Part shown: positions 37,077 to 46,357 of the stretch, piece after piece | Layout of the letters: the number at the start of each line of letters is the position of its first letter | Position numbering within the stretch: the stretch's first letter is position 1 | Assembly: GCF_002095465.1 (NCBI RefSeq) | Contig: NZ_MLFP01000086.1 | Span: forward strand, 310,001-374,000 | Length of the DNA stretch: 64,000 bases | Direction of reading: 5' to 3' | Source: Pantoea rodasii | GTDB lineage: Bacteria; Pseudomonadota; Gammaproteobacteria; Enterobacterales; Enterobacteriaceae | Notes under the pieces: generated by a model | Databases searched by the model: none | What the model was told of the DNA's origin: nothing | Seen by the model: only the letters and a program-made list of their open reading frames with translations | Made by a program: the position numbers and the translations under genes

Positions 37077-38441
37077 CTAGCCGAACATCGCCTGTAAATG
37101 CAGACAGGCATCGTCATAGTCGCTGCGTTCGAAAATACCCTGTTGCAGGAAGGCTTCCATTTCGGGATAGAGCTTGATGGCTTTATCCAGCATCGGATCG
37201 CTTCCGGCGGCATAAGCGCCTACGCTCACCAGGTCGCGGTTGCGCTGGAAACTGGAGAGCAATTGTTTGAACTGACGCACGCGTGCGTAATGGGTGTCAT
37301 CAATCAGCGACGTCATGGCACGGCTGATTGAGGCTTCAATATCGATTGCCGGATAGTGCCCGGCTTCGGCCAGACGGCGCGACAGCACAATGTGGCCGTC
37401 GAGAATGGCGCGCGCTGAGTCGGCAATCGGGTCTTGCTGATCGTCGCCTTCGGTTAACACGGTATAGAAAGCGGTAATCGAACCGCCGCCGTGCGTGCCG
37501 TTGCCAGCGCGTTCTACCAACGCGGGCAGCTTGGCAAAGACTGAAGGCGGATAGCCTTTGGTGGCCGGTGGCTCACCAATGGCGAGGGCAATCTCACGCT
37601 GTGCCATGGCGTAGCGGGTGAGGGAATCCATGATCAGCAGCACGTGCTGGCCACGATCGCGAAAATCTTCCGCGATGCGCGTGGCATACGCCGCACCCTG
37701 CATACGCAGCAGCGGCGAAACGTCGGCTGGCGCGGCGATCACCACCGAACGGGCACGACCTTCCGCACCGAGGATGTTCTCGATAAATTCTTTAACTTCA
37801 CGGCCACGCTCACCAATCAGGCCAACCACAATCACATCGGCCTTGGTGTAACGCGCCATCATGCCGAGCAGCACCGATTTACCGACGCCAGAGCCGGCAA
37901 ACAGGCCCATACGCTGGCCGCGTCCCACGGTGAGCAGGGCATTGATCGCTCGTACGCCGGTATCCAGCACATCGTGGATCGGCGTACGTTGTAAGGGGTT
38001 GAAAGGCGCAGTGATCAGCGGCGCGCGATAGCCGGTATCCGGCGCGGGCAGGCCATCCAGCGGTTTGCCTGCGCCGTCCAGCACGCGGCCCAGCAATTCC
38101 GGCCCGAGCAACAGCTGTTTGCCGCCTTGTGCATTGTCACCGCTGGCACGCGCGTAAACACGGGCACCGGGCAGAATGCCATCCACTTCTTCCAGCGGCA
38201 TCATCAACAGTTTCTGGCCGTGGAATCCCACCACTTCACTTTCGACTTCAGAAATATTTTGACCGTCATGACGTTCAATAATGCAGGTGGCACCGAGCGG
38301 CAGCTGCAGTCCGGTGGCTTCCAGCACTAAACCGGTGGCGCGGGTCAGGCGACCGTAACGGCGAACGGTCTGCACTTGCGAGATACGATCTTCGAAAGCA
38401 TCGAGCGCGCCAAGCCAGCGAGAAAGACGTGACGACGTCAT
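37077..38441 (-). CDS. fliI: Flagellum-specific ATPase FliI
   Basis: A 454-residue F1-beta-like hexameric ATPase that energises flagellar export. Walker A GLFAGSGVGKSVLLGM (about residues 168-183), LIGERGREVKEF and Walker B HVLLIMDSLTRYAMAQREIA are intact. The ATG at 38441 overlaps the fliH stop by one base, which fixes the start. Confidence 0.96.
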   Translation of the reverse strand: MTSSRLSRWLGALDAFEDRISQVQTVRRYGRLTRATGLVLEATGLQLPLGATCIIERHDGQNISEVESEVVGFHGQKLLMMPLEEVDGILPGARVYARASGDNAQGGKQLLLGPELLGRVLDGAGKPLDGLPAPDTGYRAPLITAPFNPLQRTPIHDVLDTGVRAINALLTVGRGQRMGLFAGSGVGKSVLLGMMARYTKADVIVVGLIGERGREVKEFIENILGAEGRARSVVIAAPADVSPLLRMQGAAYATRIAEDFRDRGQHVLLIMDSLTRYAMAQREIALAIGEPPATKGYPPSVFAKLPALVERAGNGTHGGGSITAFYTVLTEGDDQQDPIADSARAILDGHIVLSRRLAEAGHYPAIDIEASISRAMTSLIDDTHYARVRQFKQLLSSFQRNRDLVSVGAYAAGSDPMLDKAIKLYPEMEAFLQQGIFERSDYDDACLHLQAMFG

Positions 38442-39145
38442 TACAGTGTCCCCGGCGCGGCCAGACGGCACAGTTCCTGCCAGCGGGTTGCCACGCTGGC
38501 ATCGAGATCGCCATCTTCGGCGCTGAGTTTACAGCCGCCCGGATGCAGGGAATTATCCGCGAGCAGTTTCCAGCCGTGCAGATCCAGCGTTGGGCCGAGT
38601 GTCTGCTCGATTCGCTGCAAGTCATCAGGGTGTACGCGCAGCTGCGGTTTGCCGCTGAACATCGGTTCCTGCTGGATCAGCTGTTGAATCTGGCGCAGCA
38701 GGGCGGTGCCATCCACTTGTGTAGCCTGGCCAATCACCGTTCGTGCCGCTTCCAGCGCCAGTTGCATCAGGCGTGATGCAATCACGCTATCCAGCGCTTC
38801 CAGCGTGTGGTGGAACTCGGTGACCAGCTGCTGCATACGCGCCTGCAACGGTGCCTGCTGCTGCTGGGCATCGGCCAGACCCTGTTGAAAACCGGCGTCG
38901 TATCCGTTTTGCTGCGACTCGGCAAAGCCCTTTTGATAACCTTCGCTGTAGCCTTGCGTCTGCGCATCTTTGCGCATTTGCTGCTGCATGCGCTCCAGCA
39001 TTTGCTGTTGTTCATCTTCAGCACTGAGTTCAATATCCGCCGCCGCCGGTTCTTCCCGCTGCGGTTCTTCTGCTAATTTAAACGTGCTGCCTAAATCATC
39101 AGGCTGCCAGCGCTGCCACGCACGGGCGGAAAAGGCATCAGACAT
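38441..39145 (-). CDS. fliH: Flagellar export ATPase regulator FliH
   Basis: A 234-residue coiled-coil peripheral-stalk protein that restrains and docks FliI. The N-terminus contains ARAWQRWQPDDLG, the middle has the Gly/Gln-rich GYSEGYQKGFAESQQNGYDA repeat of GxxxG type, and the C-terminus is a V-ATPase-E-like domain. The ATG at 39145 lies within the last codons of fliG. Confidence 0.93.
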   Translation of the reverse strand: MSDAFSARAWQRWQPDDLGSTFKLAEEPQREEPAAADIELSAEDEQQQMLERMQQQMRKDAQTQGYSEGYQKGFAESQQNGYDAGFQQGLADAQQQQAPLQARMQQLVTEFHHTLEALDSVIASRLMQLALEAARTVIGQATQVDGTALLRQIQQLIQQEPMFSGKPQLRVHPDDLQRIEQTLGPTLDLHGWKLLADNSLHPGGCKLSAEDGDLDASVATRWQELCRLAAPGTL

Positions 39146-40130
39146 AGGTTTCCTCGCCTCCACCAATCACCATCTCGCCAGATTCGGCCAGGCGGCGTAC
39201 CACCAGCAAGATGGCTTTCTGTTCGTTCTCCACCGCAGACATACGTACCGGACCACGGTTGGCCAGATCGTCGCGCAGGATATCGGCCGCACGTGCCGAC
39301 ATGTTCTTGAGGAATTTCTCGCGCAGCGGCTGTTCGGAGCCTTTCAATGCCACCAGCAACTGCTCGGATTCCACTTCCTGCAGCAGGCGCTGGATGCTGC
39401 GGTCGTCCACTTCCACCAGGTTTTCGAACAGGAACATCTCGTCGATGATCTTCTGTGCCAGCTCGCCATCGAAGTCGCGAACGGCTTCGATAACCGCTTC
39501 TTCCTGCTGGGTTTTCATCAGGTTGATAATTTCGGCTGCGGTTCTTACGCCGCCCATCTTCGCACGCTTGAGGTTGGTGCCATCCAGCAGGCCGTTCAGT
39601 ACTTCGGTCAGTTCTGCCAGCGCCGCTGGCTGCACACCGCCGAAGGTGGCGATACGCAGCATCACGTCGTGACGCAGACGCTCGTCGAACAGCGCCACAA
39701 TATCCGCTGCCTGGCCACGCTTGAGGTGCACCAGGATGGTGGCGATAATCTGCGGATGTTCGTCGCGAATAAGATCGGCCGCCGCTTGCGGTTCCATAAA
39801 GTTGAGCGTTTCCATGCCGCTGGTGGTCTCGTTCTTCTCGAGAATATCTTCCAGCAGGCTCGAGGCGCGCTCCTCGCCCAGCGCTTTAATCAGCACTGAA
39901 CGCAGGTACTCATTGGAGTTGAGGCTGAGTGCCGCGAACTGTTCGGCATCGGTCTCAAACTGACGCAATACTTCAGTCAGCTGTTTGTGCGACACCTGCT
40001 TCATGTTGGCCATGGCCGCACTCAGGTGCTGTACTTCACGCTGGTTGAGGTGTTTGAACACCTCGGCTGCGCGCTCTTCGCCAATGGTCATCATCAGGAT
40101 GGCGCTTTTTTCTGTTCCGGTCAGACTCAT
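39138..40130 (-). CDS. fliG: Flagellar motor switch protein FliG
   Basis: A 330-residue rotor protein that contacts the stators. It has the EHPQIIATILVHLKRGQAA motif that binds FliM and the C-terminal torque helix region with charged residues (DLANRGPVRMSAVENEQK). Overlaps fliF by 4 bp and fliH by 8 bp. Confidence 0.96.
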   Translation of the reverse strand: MSLTGTEKSAILMMTIGEERAAEVFKHLNQREVQHLSAAMANMKQVSHKQLTEVLRQFETDAEQFAALSLNSNEYLRSVLIKALGEERASSLLEDILEKNETTSGMETLNFMEPQAAADLIRDEHPQIIATILVHLKRGQAADIVALFDERLRHDVMLRIATFGGVQPAALAELTEVLNGLLDGTNLKRAKMGGVRTAAEIINLMKTQQEEAVIEAVRDFDGELAQKIIDEMFLFENLVEVDDRSIQRLLQEVESEQLLVALKGSEQPLREKFLKNMSARAADILRDDLANRGPVRMSAVENEQKAILLVVRRLAESGEMVIGGGEETYV

Positions 40131-41851
40131 AGTTCTTCACCCATCCATTCACGAATAACCAGCGCCACAACGCGAGGATCGTTTTCAGACATATCGCGGA
40201 TACGCTGGCTCATCACCTCGGCGCTCATGCGGTTATTGGACTTGCGCTCCTGATCCAGCTCGTCTTTGCTGAGCTGCACGCTGTAGGCTTCTTCAGACTC
40301 CACGGCTTCCGCACGCGCTGCCGCTGCGTCTGCTGCCGCTTGCTCTTGCTCTTTCTTACGCATCAGCTGCGGACGAACCAGTTTGCGATACAGGATGAAG
40401 GCGACCAGTGCCACCAGCAGCCAGCGACCACCGCTCATCAACATGTCGAAGAAGGCTTGCGACTGCCAGAACGGCAGGTCACCGCCGGTCGGCTCGGTGA
40501 TGTTGAACTGCGAGTTCACCACGTTGACGCTGTCGCCACGATTCTGCGAGTAGCCCATCGCTTCACGGGTTAAGTCTTCAATCTGTTTAATCTGCTGATC
40601 GTTCAGTGCAACCGCTTTGCCTTTGCCGTCATCGCGGTAATTCACCACGACCGCGACCGACAGGCGCTGCACATCACCCACGTTCACCTTGGTATGGCGG
40701 ATGGTGCGGTCCAGCTCGTAGTTCACGGTATCGTTACGACTTGAATTGCTCGGGCCACTGCTTTGTTGCGTGCTGGTGGTGGTGCCGTTGTTGTTAGCCG
40801 CGTTGTTCTGGCCATTGGCATTCTGACCGTTGGCATTGTTTGGCTGCTGCGGATTGTTAACCGGTGCCGTATTCGCTGGGGCAGGCTGATTCGACAGCGC
40901 ACCCGGCACACCGCCCGGATACGGGCTGCCATTCTGCTGGTTGGTATTGGTCTGGCGCGAGCGAATCGATGTGTTATTAGGATCGGCGTTTGGCTGATAT
41001 TTCTCGTCGGTTTGTTCGCTGCGGTCAAAGTTAATCTGCGCTGTCACCTGCGCGTGAACATTGCCCTGGCCAACAATCGGATTCAGGATGGCTTCAATAC
41101 GTTGCTGGAAACGCGCTTCAACTTCGGAAGCGTACTTCAGCTGCGCATCGTTCAGGTCGCGGCCTTCGCTGTCGGAACGGGTCAGCAGGCGTCCAGTCTG
41201 ATCCACCACGGTCACGTTGCCCGGCGGCAGTCCGGCGACGCTGCTCGACACCATGTGCTGAATCGCCTGAATCTGACCTTCATCTAAGGCGCGTCCCGGT
41301 TGCAGGTTCAGCGTGACAGAAGCGGAAGGGGCTTTCTGCTCACGCACGAACAGCGTCGGTTTTGGCATCGCCAGATGCACGCGCACGGTTTTTACCGGAC
41401 CGAGGGTTTCGATGGTGCGGGCCAGCTCACCTTCCAGCGCACGCTGATAGTTGATCTGCTCGCTGAACTGGCTAATGCCGAACTTCTCTTTATCCATCAG
41501 CTCAAAGCCAACAGAGCCACCTTTCGGCAGCCCCTGTTGCGCCAGGCGCAGACGCAGTTCATGTACCTTATCGGCCGGCACCATCAGGGCACCGCCGTTT
41601 TCGGCAAACTGGTAAGGGATGTTCATTTGCGTCAGCTGCGTGACAATCGCGCCGCCATCTTCATCAGAGAGGTTGTTATAGAGAACGCGATAGTCCGGCG
41701 CTTTGGCCCACAGCACCATGGCAAAAACCACTGCAATAACGGCAGCGGCAGCAATGATGATGGGAATGCGTGGATTGGCGCGCAGGCGGGCCAGAAGGTC
41801 ACTGAAGCCTTTCTTTGCGGTATCTTGTGTGGCGGCTGCACTCGCATTCAT
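40127..41851 (-). CDS. fliF: Flagellar MS-ring protein FliF
   Basis: Forms the MS ring in the inner membrane. The 574-residue protein has TM1 (about 33-53), periplasmic ring-building domains (VLYNNLSDEDGGAIV), a Pro/Asn/Gln-rich insert (about residues 320-390), TM2 (about 455-475) and a C-terminal FliG-binding tail. The insert makes it longer than E. coli FliF (552). The ATG at 41851 has AGGAA upstream; in-frame extension to 41971 is not needed. Confidence 0.95.
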   Translation of the reverse strand: MNASAAATQDTAKKGFSDLLARLRANPRIPIIIAAAAVIAVVFAMVLWAKAPDYRVLYNNLSDEDGGAIVTQLTQMNIPYQFAENGGALMVPADKVHELRLRLAQQGLPKGGSVGFELMDKEKFGISQFSEQINYQRALEGELARTIETLGPVKTVRVHLAMPKPTLFVREQKAPSASVTLNLQPGRALDEGQIQAIQHMVSSSVAGLPPGNVTVVDQTGRLLTRSDSEGRDLNDAQLKYASEVEARFQQRIEAILNPIVGQGNVHAQVTAQINFDRSEQTDEKYQPNADPNNTSIRSRQTNTNQQNGSPYPGGVPGALSNQPAPANTAPVNNPQQPNNANGQNANGQNNAANNNGTTTSTQQSSGPSNSSRNDTVNYELDRTIRHTKVNVGDVQRLSVAVVVNYRDDGKGKAVALNDQQIKQIEDLTREAMGYSQNRGDSVNVVNSQFNITEPTGGDLPFWQSQAFFDMLMSGGRWLLVALVAFILYRKLVRPQLMRKKEQEQAAADAAAARAEAVESEEAYSVQLSKDELDQERKSNNRMSAEVMSQRIRDMSENDPRVVALVIREWMGEEL

Positions 41852-42209
41852 GACCGATTCCTGCCTGACATAATTGACCGGGTAAGTTGTGGTGACAAAA
41901 CAGACTCCCTGACTTTCCTCTTCACATTTCGCATTGCTGCAGCGTTGGCTACGTTCGTTCACCCCAGTCACTTACCTGAGTAAGCTCCTGGGGATTCGCG
42001 AACTTGCCGCCTTGCAGCAATGCGAACTGTTTTGAGGAACAAATGAAAATGAATTTCCAATCTTATGGCTGGCATTATTGATGAATCGGGTCACTTCGAT
42101 GGCTGGATAAGCCGGGGTTTTTACGTTTATTTAGCGCCTTTGTCCTATTGACAGTGTGTTAACTTTTGCAGCGTGAAATTTTAAACCCTTCTTTAATGAG
42201 GTACAGGCA
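41852..42209. promoter_or_regulatory. Divergent fliF-fliE control region
   Basis: A 358-bp non-coding gap between the divergent class II units fliFGHIJK and fliE. It should contain the FlhDC-dependent promoters for both. I could not place a convincing FlhD4C2 box or a sigma-28 promoter by eye. Confidence 0.5.
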
Positions 42210-42521
42210 ATGTCGATTCAGGCAATTGATGGTGTGTTGCAGCAGCTGCAGTTAACGTCCCTGCAGGCCAGCGGCAAGCAGGCCGAGTCAACCAATCAGG
42301 TGGATTTCGGCGCCACCATGAAAGCCGCACTGGATAAAATCAGCGACACGCAAACCGCGGCTCGCACCCAGGCGCAGGATTTCGAAATGGGCAAACCGGG
42401 CATTCAGCTAAATGATGTGATGGTCGATCTGCAGAAATCCTCCATTTCCATGCAGATGGGCATTCAGGTGCGTAACAAAATGGTGTCAGCCTATACGGAT
42501 ATTATGAATATGCAGGTGTAG
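42210..42521 (+). CDS. fliE: Flagellar hook-basal body protein FliE
   Basis: A 103-residue basal-body protein joining the MS ring to the rod, with the C-terminal SISMQMGIQVRNKMVSAYTD motif of the family. GAGG lies 11 bases before the ATG. Transcribed divergently from fliF as in E. coli. Confidence 0.95.
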   Translation: MSIQAIDGVLQQLQLTSLQASGKQAESTNQVDFGATMKAALDKISDTQTAARTQAQDFEMGKPGIQLNDVMVDLQKSSISMQMGIQVRNKMVSAYTDIMNMQV

Positions 42522-42630
42522 TGGCTGCACTGAAGGTTGCGGTGTTGGGCGGGAAACGATTTATCTTTCCCTTCAACAGCGGCATGATGCTGGCCTGACA
42601 CGCGGCTTTTATCGGGAAGAGGACTCTCAC

Positions 42631-43337
42631 GTGAAGCACACCTTGCTACTGCTGATGGCCATCGTTTTGCTATCGGGTTGTGATAACAAAAACGCGGACT
42701 TTGCGCCGCAGATGAAGAACTACGCTTACCTTTATCAATTCGAAGCCATTCCGGGTAAGGTCAAAAGCACCCACCAGCGTTTAATGGCTGAAGATGGCAC
42801 GCCGATCTTCGACGTCGACATAGCCTTTGATTCTCAGGGCTGCATTTCTCATGTGAAATCCATTGGCAAATCCGGTGAGATTACGGAAGTGACGCGCGAG
42901 GGCGATCAACTCACCGGCACGGAAAACGATCAGGCTGTGGTGGTCACGCTGGATCAGCACTGTGCGCTGGTAAAAAAGTCACGCCCGCGATGACGGTAGA
43001 TATTGGCTACAACGCGCAGGGATGGGTCGATCAAATTTCCTCTCCGGCCTCTGACGTTAAATTTCATCTGGCCTACAATCAACGCGGTGATATGACGGTG
43101 CTCAGTATTACCAAGGGCGACGAAGAAGTTTCGCGCGCCAGCGCTGAACATGATGCGGACATTAAAAAAATATCCGATGTCGTCACCACCGTGCAAAGAA
43201 ACAATCAACGCAAAACGGTTTCCACCCGCTGCAAGTATAAAAACGATGTGCCGTATTATTGTGATACCGAGACGGCAGATGACAGTGGCAAGATCGTGGA
43301 TAAGCAACACGGCACCATAGAAGTGGTGTATTACTGA
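42631..43337 (+). CDS. ynfC: YnfC-family lipoprotein, frameshifted as sequenced
   Basis: A lipoprotein with a lipobox LLSGC (signal peptide about 1-15) and a domain like E. coli YnfC (UPF0257), function unknown. The frame breaks in the A run 42972-42977 (six instead of seven); adding one A joins the two halves through VKKVTPAMTVDIGY and gives 235 residues (YnfC 236). The start is a GTG at 42631 preceded by AAGAGGA. Gene symbol is by family resemblance; in E. coli ynfC lies elsewhere. Confidence 0.8.
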
Positions 43338-43348
43338 CCTTGAAGTTA

Positions 43349-43372
43349 AAGCCGCGAATGCGGCTTTTTTTA
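43349..43372 (+). terminator. Intrinsic terminator of the ynfC-like gene
   Basis: Stem AAAGCCGC/GCGGCTTT with loop GAAT and a run of Ts. Confidence 0.85.
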
Positions 43373-43565
43373 ACCGCCAGCCAGCAAGCTGAATAAGCGA
43401 AGCGCTAAATAAAACAACCACTTACTGATCAAATCTGCCATCGGTATGATAAAGTGTGCGCGTTAGGTAAGCATTGATGAGAGCAGGGATCTCGGTGCGC
43501 GCAGGCGTATCACGTCAATCGTTCATCAATGTCTATGTTATTGCAGCGACAAGAAGCGTGTACGA

Positions 43566-43748
43566 ATGAAAGAAGGTTTTTACTGGGTTAGAGATAGTGA
43601 TAATCCACCGGAAGTGTGGCGTTACATAAAGCAATATGGCTGGTACCGTCCCTGCGTTGCCGTGCCGATTACGTTGAGTTCATTTAAGCTGATGAACTAT
43701 CAAGTCATCAGCGATCGATTATTACCGCCAGGCTTCACGCCGCTTTAA
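43566..43748 (+). CDS. Small protein of unknown function (60 aa)
   Basis: A 60-residue aromatic-rich soluble protein beginning MKEGFYWVRDSDNPPEVWRY and ending LLPPGFTPL. No signal peptide or membrane helix, and no recognised family. The ATG at 43566 lacks a clear Shine-Dalgarno, but an efficient terminator follows directly and the codon use is normal. Confidence 0.6.
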   Translation: MKEGFYWVRDSDNPPEVWRYIKQYGWYRPCVAVPITLSSFKLMNYQVISDRLLPPGFTPL

Positions 43749-43751
43749 ATT

Positions 43752-43788
43752 AAAAACCGCCGGACCTGAGTGCCGGCGGTTTTTTTTA
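43752..43788. terminator. Bidirectional terminator
   Basis: Stem CCGCCGG/CCGGCGG extended by A/T arms, with eight Ts on the plus strand and a T run on the minus strand. It serves the 60-aa gene and the convergent bluF. Confidence 0.88.
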
Positions 43789-43806
43789 TTCACTTTTGAC
43801 CCGTCG

Positions 43807-45016
43807 TTAGACGATTTCAGGCCAGGCAATCGCCGGGAAGCCATTCAGCTGGGGTCGCGCAAATAGATAGCCCTGGAACTGGCTGATCCCCGCCGCTTCT
43901 AACCACATCCACTCTTCAGCTTTTTCTACGCCTTCGGCAATCACGGCAATCTCAAGCGATGAGCAGCATTTTATGATGGCGTGCAGAATCGCCTGCTTCG
44001 GTCCGCTTTGATGCACATCGCTGATGATCTCACGATCGATCTTGATCTTGTCTGGCTGGAACTTCGACAGCAGTGATAATCCGGCAAAACCGGCACCAAA
44101 ATCATCCAGCGCTAAGCTGATGCCTGCGGCCTTCAGTTTTCTTACCTGAGCGGTGAATTCATCCGCCCGTGAGATGATTTCATTTTCGGTGACTTCAACG
44201 ATCACCTGCTCGGGCACCAGGCCATTGGCCGCGATCTCCGCCAGTAAAACTCCACTGCATTGGGCACCGTCACCAGCGACATCGGCAACAGATTAATCGA
44301 CAGGCTGTGATCGCCAATATCCAGCGCGCGGGCCATTTCGAACGCGATTTTTTCGACTGGATATCCGCCTGATATACCGCTTCACCGCCAAAAGCGGAGA
44401 AATATTCTTCGGGCGAACCGCCGTTTGGGGTGCGGATCAACGCTTCATAAGCGGCCACGCGACGCGCGAAGGGATCGATGATCGGCTGGAAAGCAAAGCG
44501 ACAGGTTTTAAGCGAATCGCTGATGTCATCCTGCACGGTGCGGGCGACGTCATCCGCAATAAACTCCCAGCTGCTGGCCGCAGGAATTTCAAAGTAATTC
44601 TCTTTATCGCGGGCCATCACGAAGGTGCGCAGAAATTGCAGTGCGCGGTCATCATAGGTGAGTTGATAGCGCGATGTGCCTTTTTCCAGCACTGCTTGCA
44701 GCACCGTTGATTTATCATGCTCACGTAAATCAAACAGTTCCATGCCCAGTTTGCCGAAACGACGCGCGGGGGCGAAGTCGTGCATTAACTCCACCAGATT
44801 GTGATGGCGCGCGTCCTGGCATATCCGGTCAAAAATTCCCTGTACCGCATCACGCGGACCTTCCAGTAACTGGAAGAAATGTCGTCCATCAAACAGCAGA
44901 ATGCCCGTGACATCGGCAGAGCGATTCTTGGCATTGGCTTTCGCCACCATATCTTGCAGGTGTTTGATGGGCACATGATCGTGCAAGTGACTGCGATAAA
45001 TGATTGTCGTTAGCAT
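43807..45016 (-). CDS. bluF: BLUF-EAL blue-light protein BluF, two frameshifts as sequenced
   Basis: An N-terminal flavin-binding BLUF domain (Y7, then GILLFDGRHFFQLLEGP) is joined to a C-terminal EAL domain. In E. coli BluF the EAL domain is degenerate and the protein antagonises the repressor BluR. Here the canonical residues are present: YEALIR, SINLLP, VEVTENE, LALDDFGAG, PDKIKID, AEGVE and FQGY, so c-di-GMP hydrolysis is possible. Two lost bases break the gene (T run 44348-44353; A run 44246-44249). Restoring both gives 403 residues, the E. coli length. Confidence 0.88.
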
Positions 45017-45261
45017 CAGATTGTCTGTGAGTCTATTTTTTGTGGCACTACATTAGCAGGCGGGCGCTGGGGCTTGTCCAGCGGAAAGCAGGGTTGGCGT
45101 AAACTATTTTTAAAATAAAAGCTTAACCGAAGCGGCTAGCGAAACGGCGTCAAGTCGAATTGTTAATTAATCGCACTGGCTTAGCATCTTCGATAAAAAT
45201 ATTCGATTGAATGGATAAATAAAAAGCGTATCTTGGCCCTCGTTAACCAGAGGTGAGCATA

Positions 45262-45510
45262 ATGTTACGCGACTATTTAAAGATTGATGATAGCGACCGT
45301 TTAATTGAACAGAGCGTGATAAGACTCAACAATCGCGGTCAGGAAGATGTCACTGAATGGCATATTGTTAGCGCAGACGGCATGCAAAAAGGCAGCGTGA
45401 CGCTGTTTGATAAACTCTGCAACCGCCGCTCTTACAGCGTTAACTATCGTATTACGCAGAAGGATGTGCACGGGAGGGTTGTCGTCGATCATCTGACCGA
45501 CGTTTTGTAA
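45262..45510 (+). CDS. Small protein of unknown function (82 aa)
   Basis: An 82-residue soluble protein, charged throughout and ending RGQ-to-DHLTDVL with VNYRITQKDVHGRVVVDHL. The ATG at 45262 has AGAGG eight bases upstream. A terminator follows. I do not recognise the family. Confidence 0.65.
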   Translation: MLRDYLKIDDSDRLIEQSVIRLNNRGQEDVTEWHIVSADGMQKGSVTLFDKLCNRRSYSVNYRITQKDVHGRVVVDHLTDVL

Positions 45511-45536
45511 GATTTGCCGTAGTTTTGCCTGATTTG

Positions 45537-45559
45537 ACCCGCTGATTAGCGGGTTTTTT
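45537..45559 (+). terminator. Intrinsic terminator of the 82-aa gene
   Basis: Stem ACCCGCT/AGCGGGT, loop GATT, six Ts. It overlaps the last codons of the convergent repressor gene. Confidence 0.85.
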
Positions 45560-46214
45560 GCGTGGCCGATGTTTCCCGATAGCGACGCATTTCCAGCAGT
45601 GTTCCGATCAATTCAATCTTTTTCTCAGACGATAACAGCGTAGGGAAATCTTCGTTTAATGGCCGTAACGAGAAAATTTGCTCGTCGTGTTGCTCAGCCA
45701 GCAGGCGGTAAATACGCACTTGCACCACGCCGTTCACCCGAGCCAGCACCACATCACCCGGCTGCGGAACCACCGCAGGATCGAATATCAGCGTATCGCC
45801 AGGCCGATAGTCAGGCTGCATAGCGCTGTCCTCCAGCGTGATCGCCAGCGCTCGATCGCTCAATTTGATATCGCTGTATAAAAAGCGCGTGGCCTGCTGC
45901 TGAATCACTAAACGCTGCTCCTGTAACCACTCGGCCGCTTGCGTCAGGCTTATCAATGGCAGGGTACTGACGTCACTGACCCTCAGCGGTGCGGCGAACA
46001 CTTCGCCATCGCCATCAATGATCCATGCCGCCGTGCATTGCAGCAGTTCTGCCAGCCGTAACAGGTTCTCGCCGCGCGGGACCGTCTCATCCTTTTCCCA
46101 TTGTGAAACAGCCACATGTGACACACCAATGCCGCTGGCCACGACTTGCTGCGTGAGCTTTAACGTTTTACGTCGGCTGCGGATGCGTTCACCCGCCGAT
46201 TCTTTTTTCATCAT
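45546..46214 (-). CDS. Phage CI-type repressor (XRE HTH + S24-like domain) lacking the catalytic dyad
   Basis: A 222-residue protein with an N-terminal XRE helix-turn-helix (about residues 10-63, LTQQVVASGIGVSHVAVSQW) and a C-terminal LexA/CI-like domain (about 110-215, QPDYRPGDTLIFDP). The residue aligned with the catalytic serine just before Met is Ala131 (DSAMQP), and the catalytic lysine position is Arg167 (VQVRIY). Self-cleavage after DNA damage is thus unlikely, and release may need an antirepressor. GGAG precedes the ATG at 46214. It faces a three-gene cassette across a short region with two operators, arranged like a prophage switch. Confidence 0.82.
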   Translation of the reverse strand: MMKKESAGERIRSRRKTLKLTQQVVASGIGVSHVAVSQWEKDETVPRGENLLRLAELLQCTAAWIIDGDGEVFAAPLRVSDVSTLPLISLTQAAEWLQEQRLVIQQQATRFLYSDIKLSDRALAITLEDSAMQPDYRPGDTLIFDPAVVPQPGDVVLARVNGVVQVRIYRLLAEQHDEQIFSLRPLNEDFPTLLSSEKKIELIGTLLEMRRYRETSATQKTR

Positions 46215-46238
46215 CTTGACAACTCCTCTGCTGTTGTC

Positions 46239-46252
46239 TTAAGTATACTTAA
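46239..46252. promoter_or_regulatory. Operator copy 1 in the repressor-cassette intergenic region
   Basis: Perfect 14-bp palindrome TTAAGTATACTTAA, 25 bp upstream of the repressor start. Likely binding site of the adjacent CI-type repressor. Confidence 0.7.
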
Positions 46253-46262
46253 ATTCATTAAT

Positions 46263-46276
46263 TAAAGTAAACTTAA
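46263..46276. promoter_or_regulatory. Operator copy 2 in the repressor-cassette intergenic region
   Basis: TAAAGTAAACTTAA, sharing the AAGTA-ACTT core with copy 1; the centres are 24 bp apart, slightly over two helical turns. Spacing suits cooperative binding by repressor dimers. Confidence 0.65.
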
Positions 46277-46357
46277 ATTCTGATGTTGGCCGCGCAACTG
46301 GCAAGGGCGGTCAACGTGTTTCTCGGGCGGACCCTTGCCAGTGAAGAGAGGTGCAGC

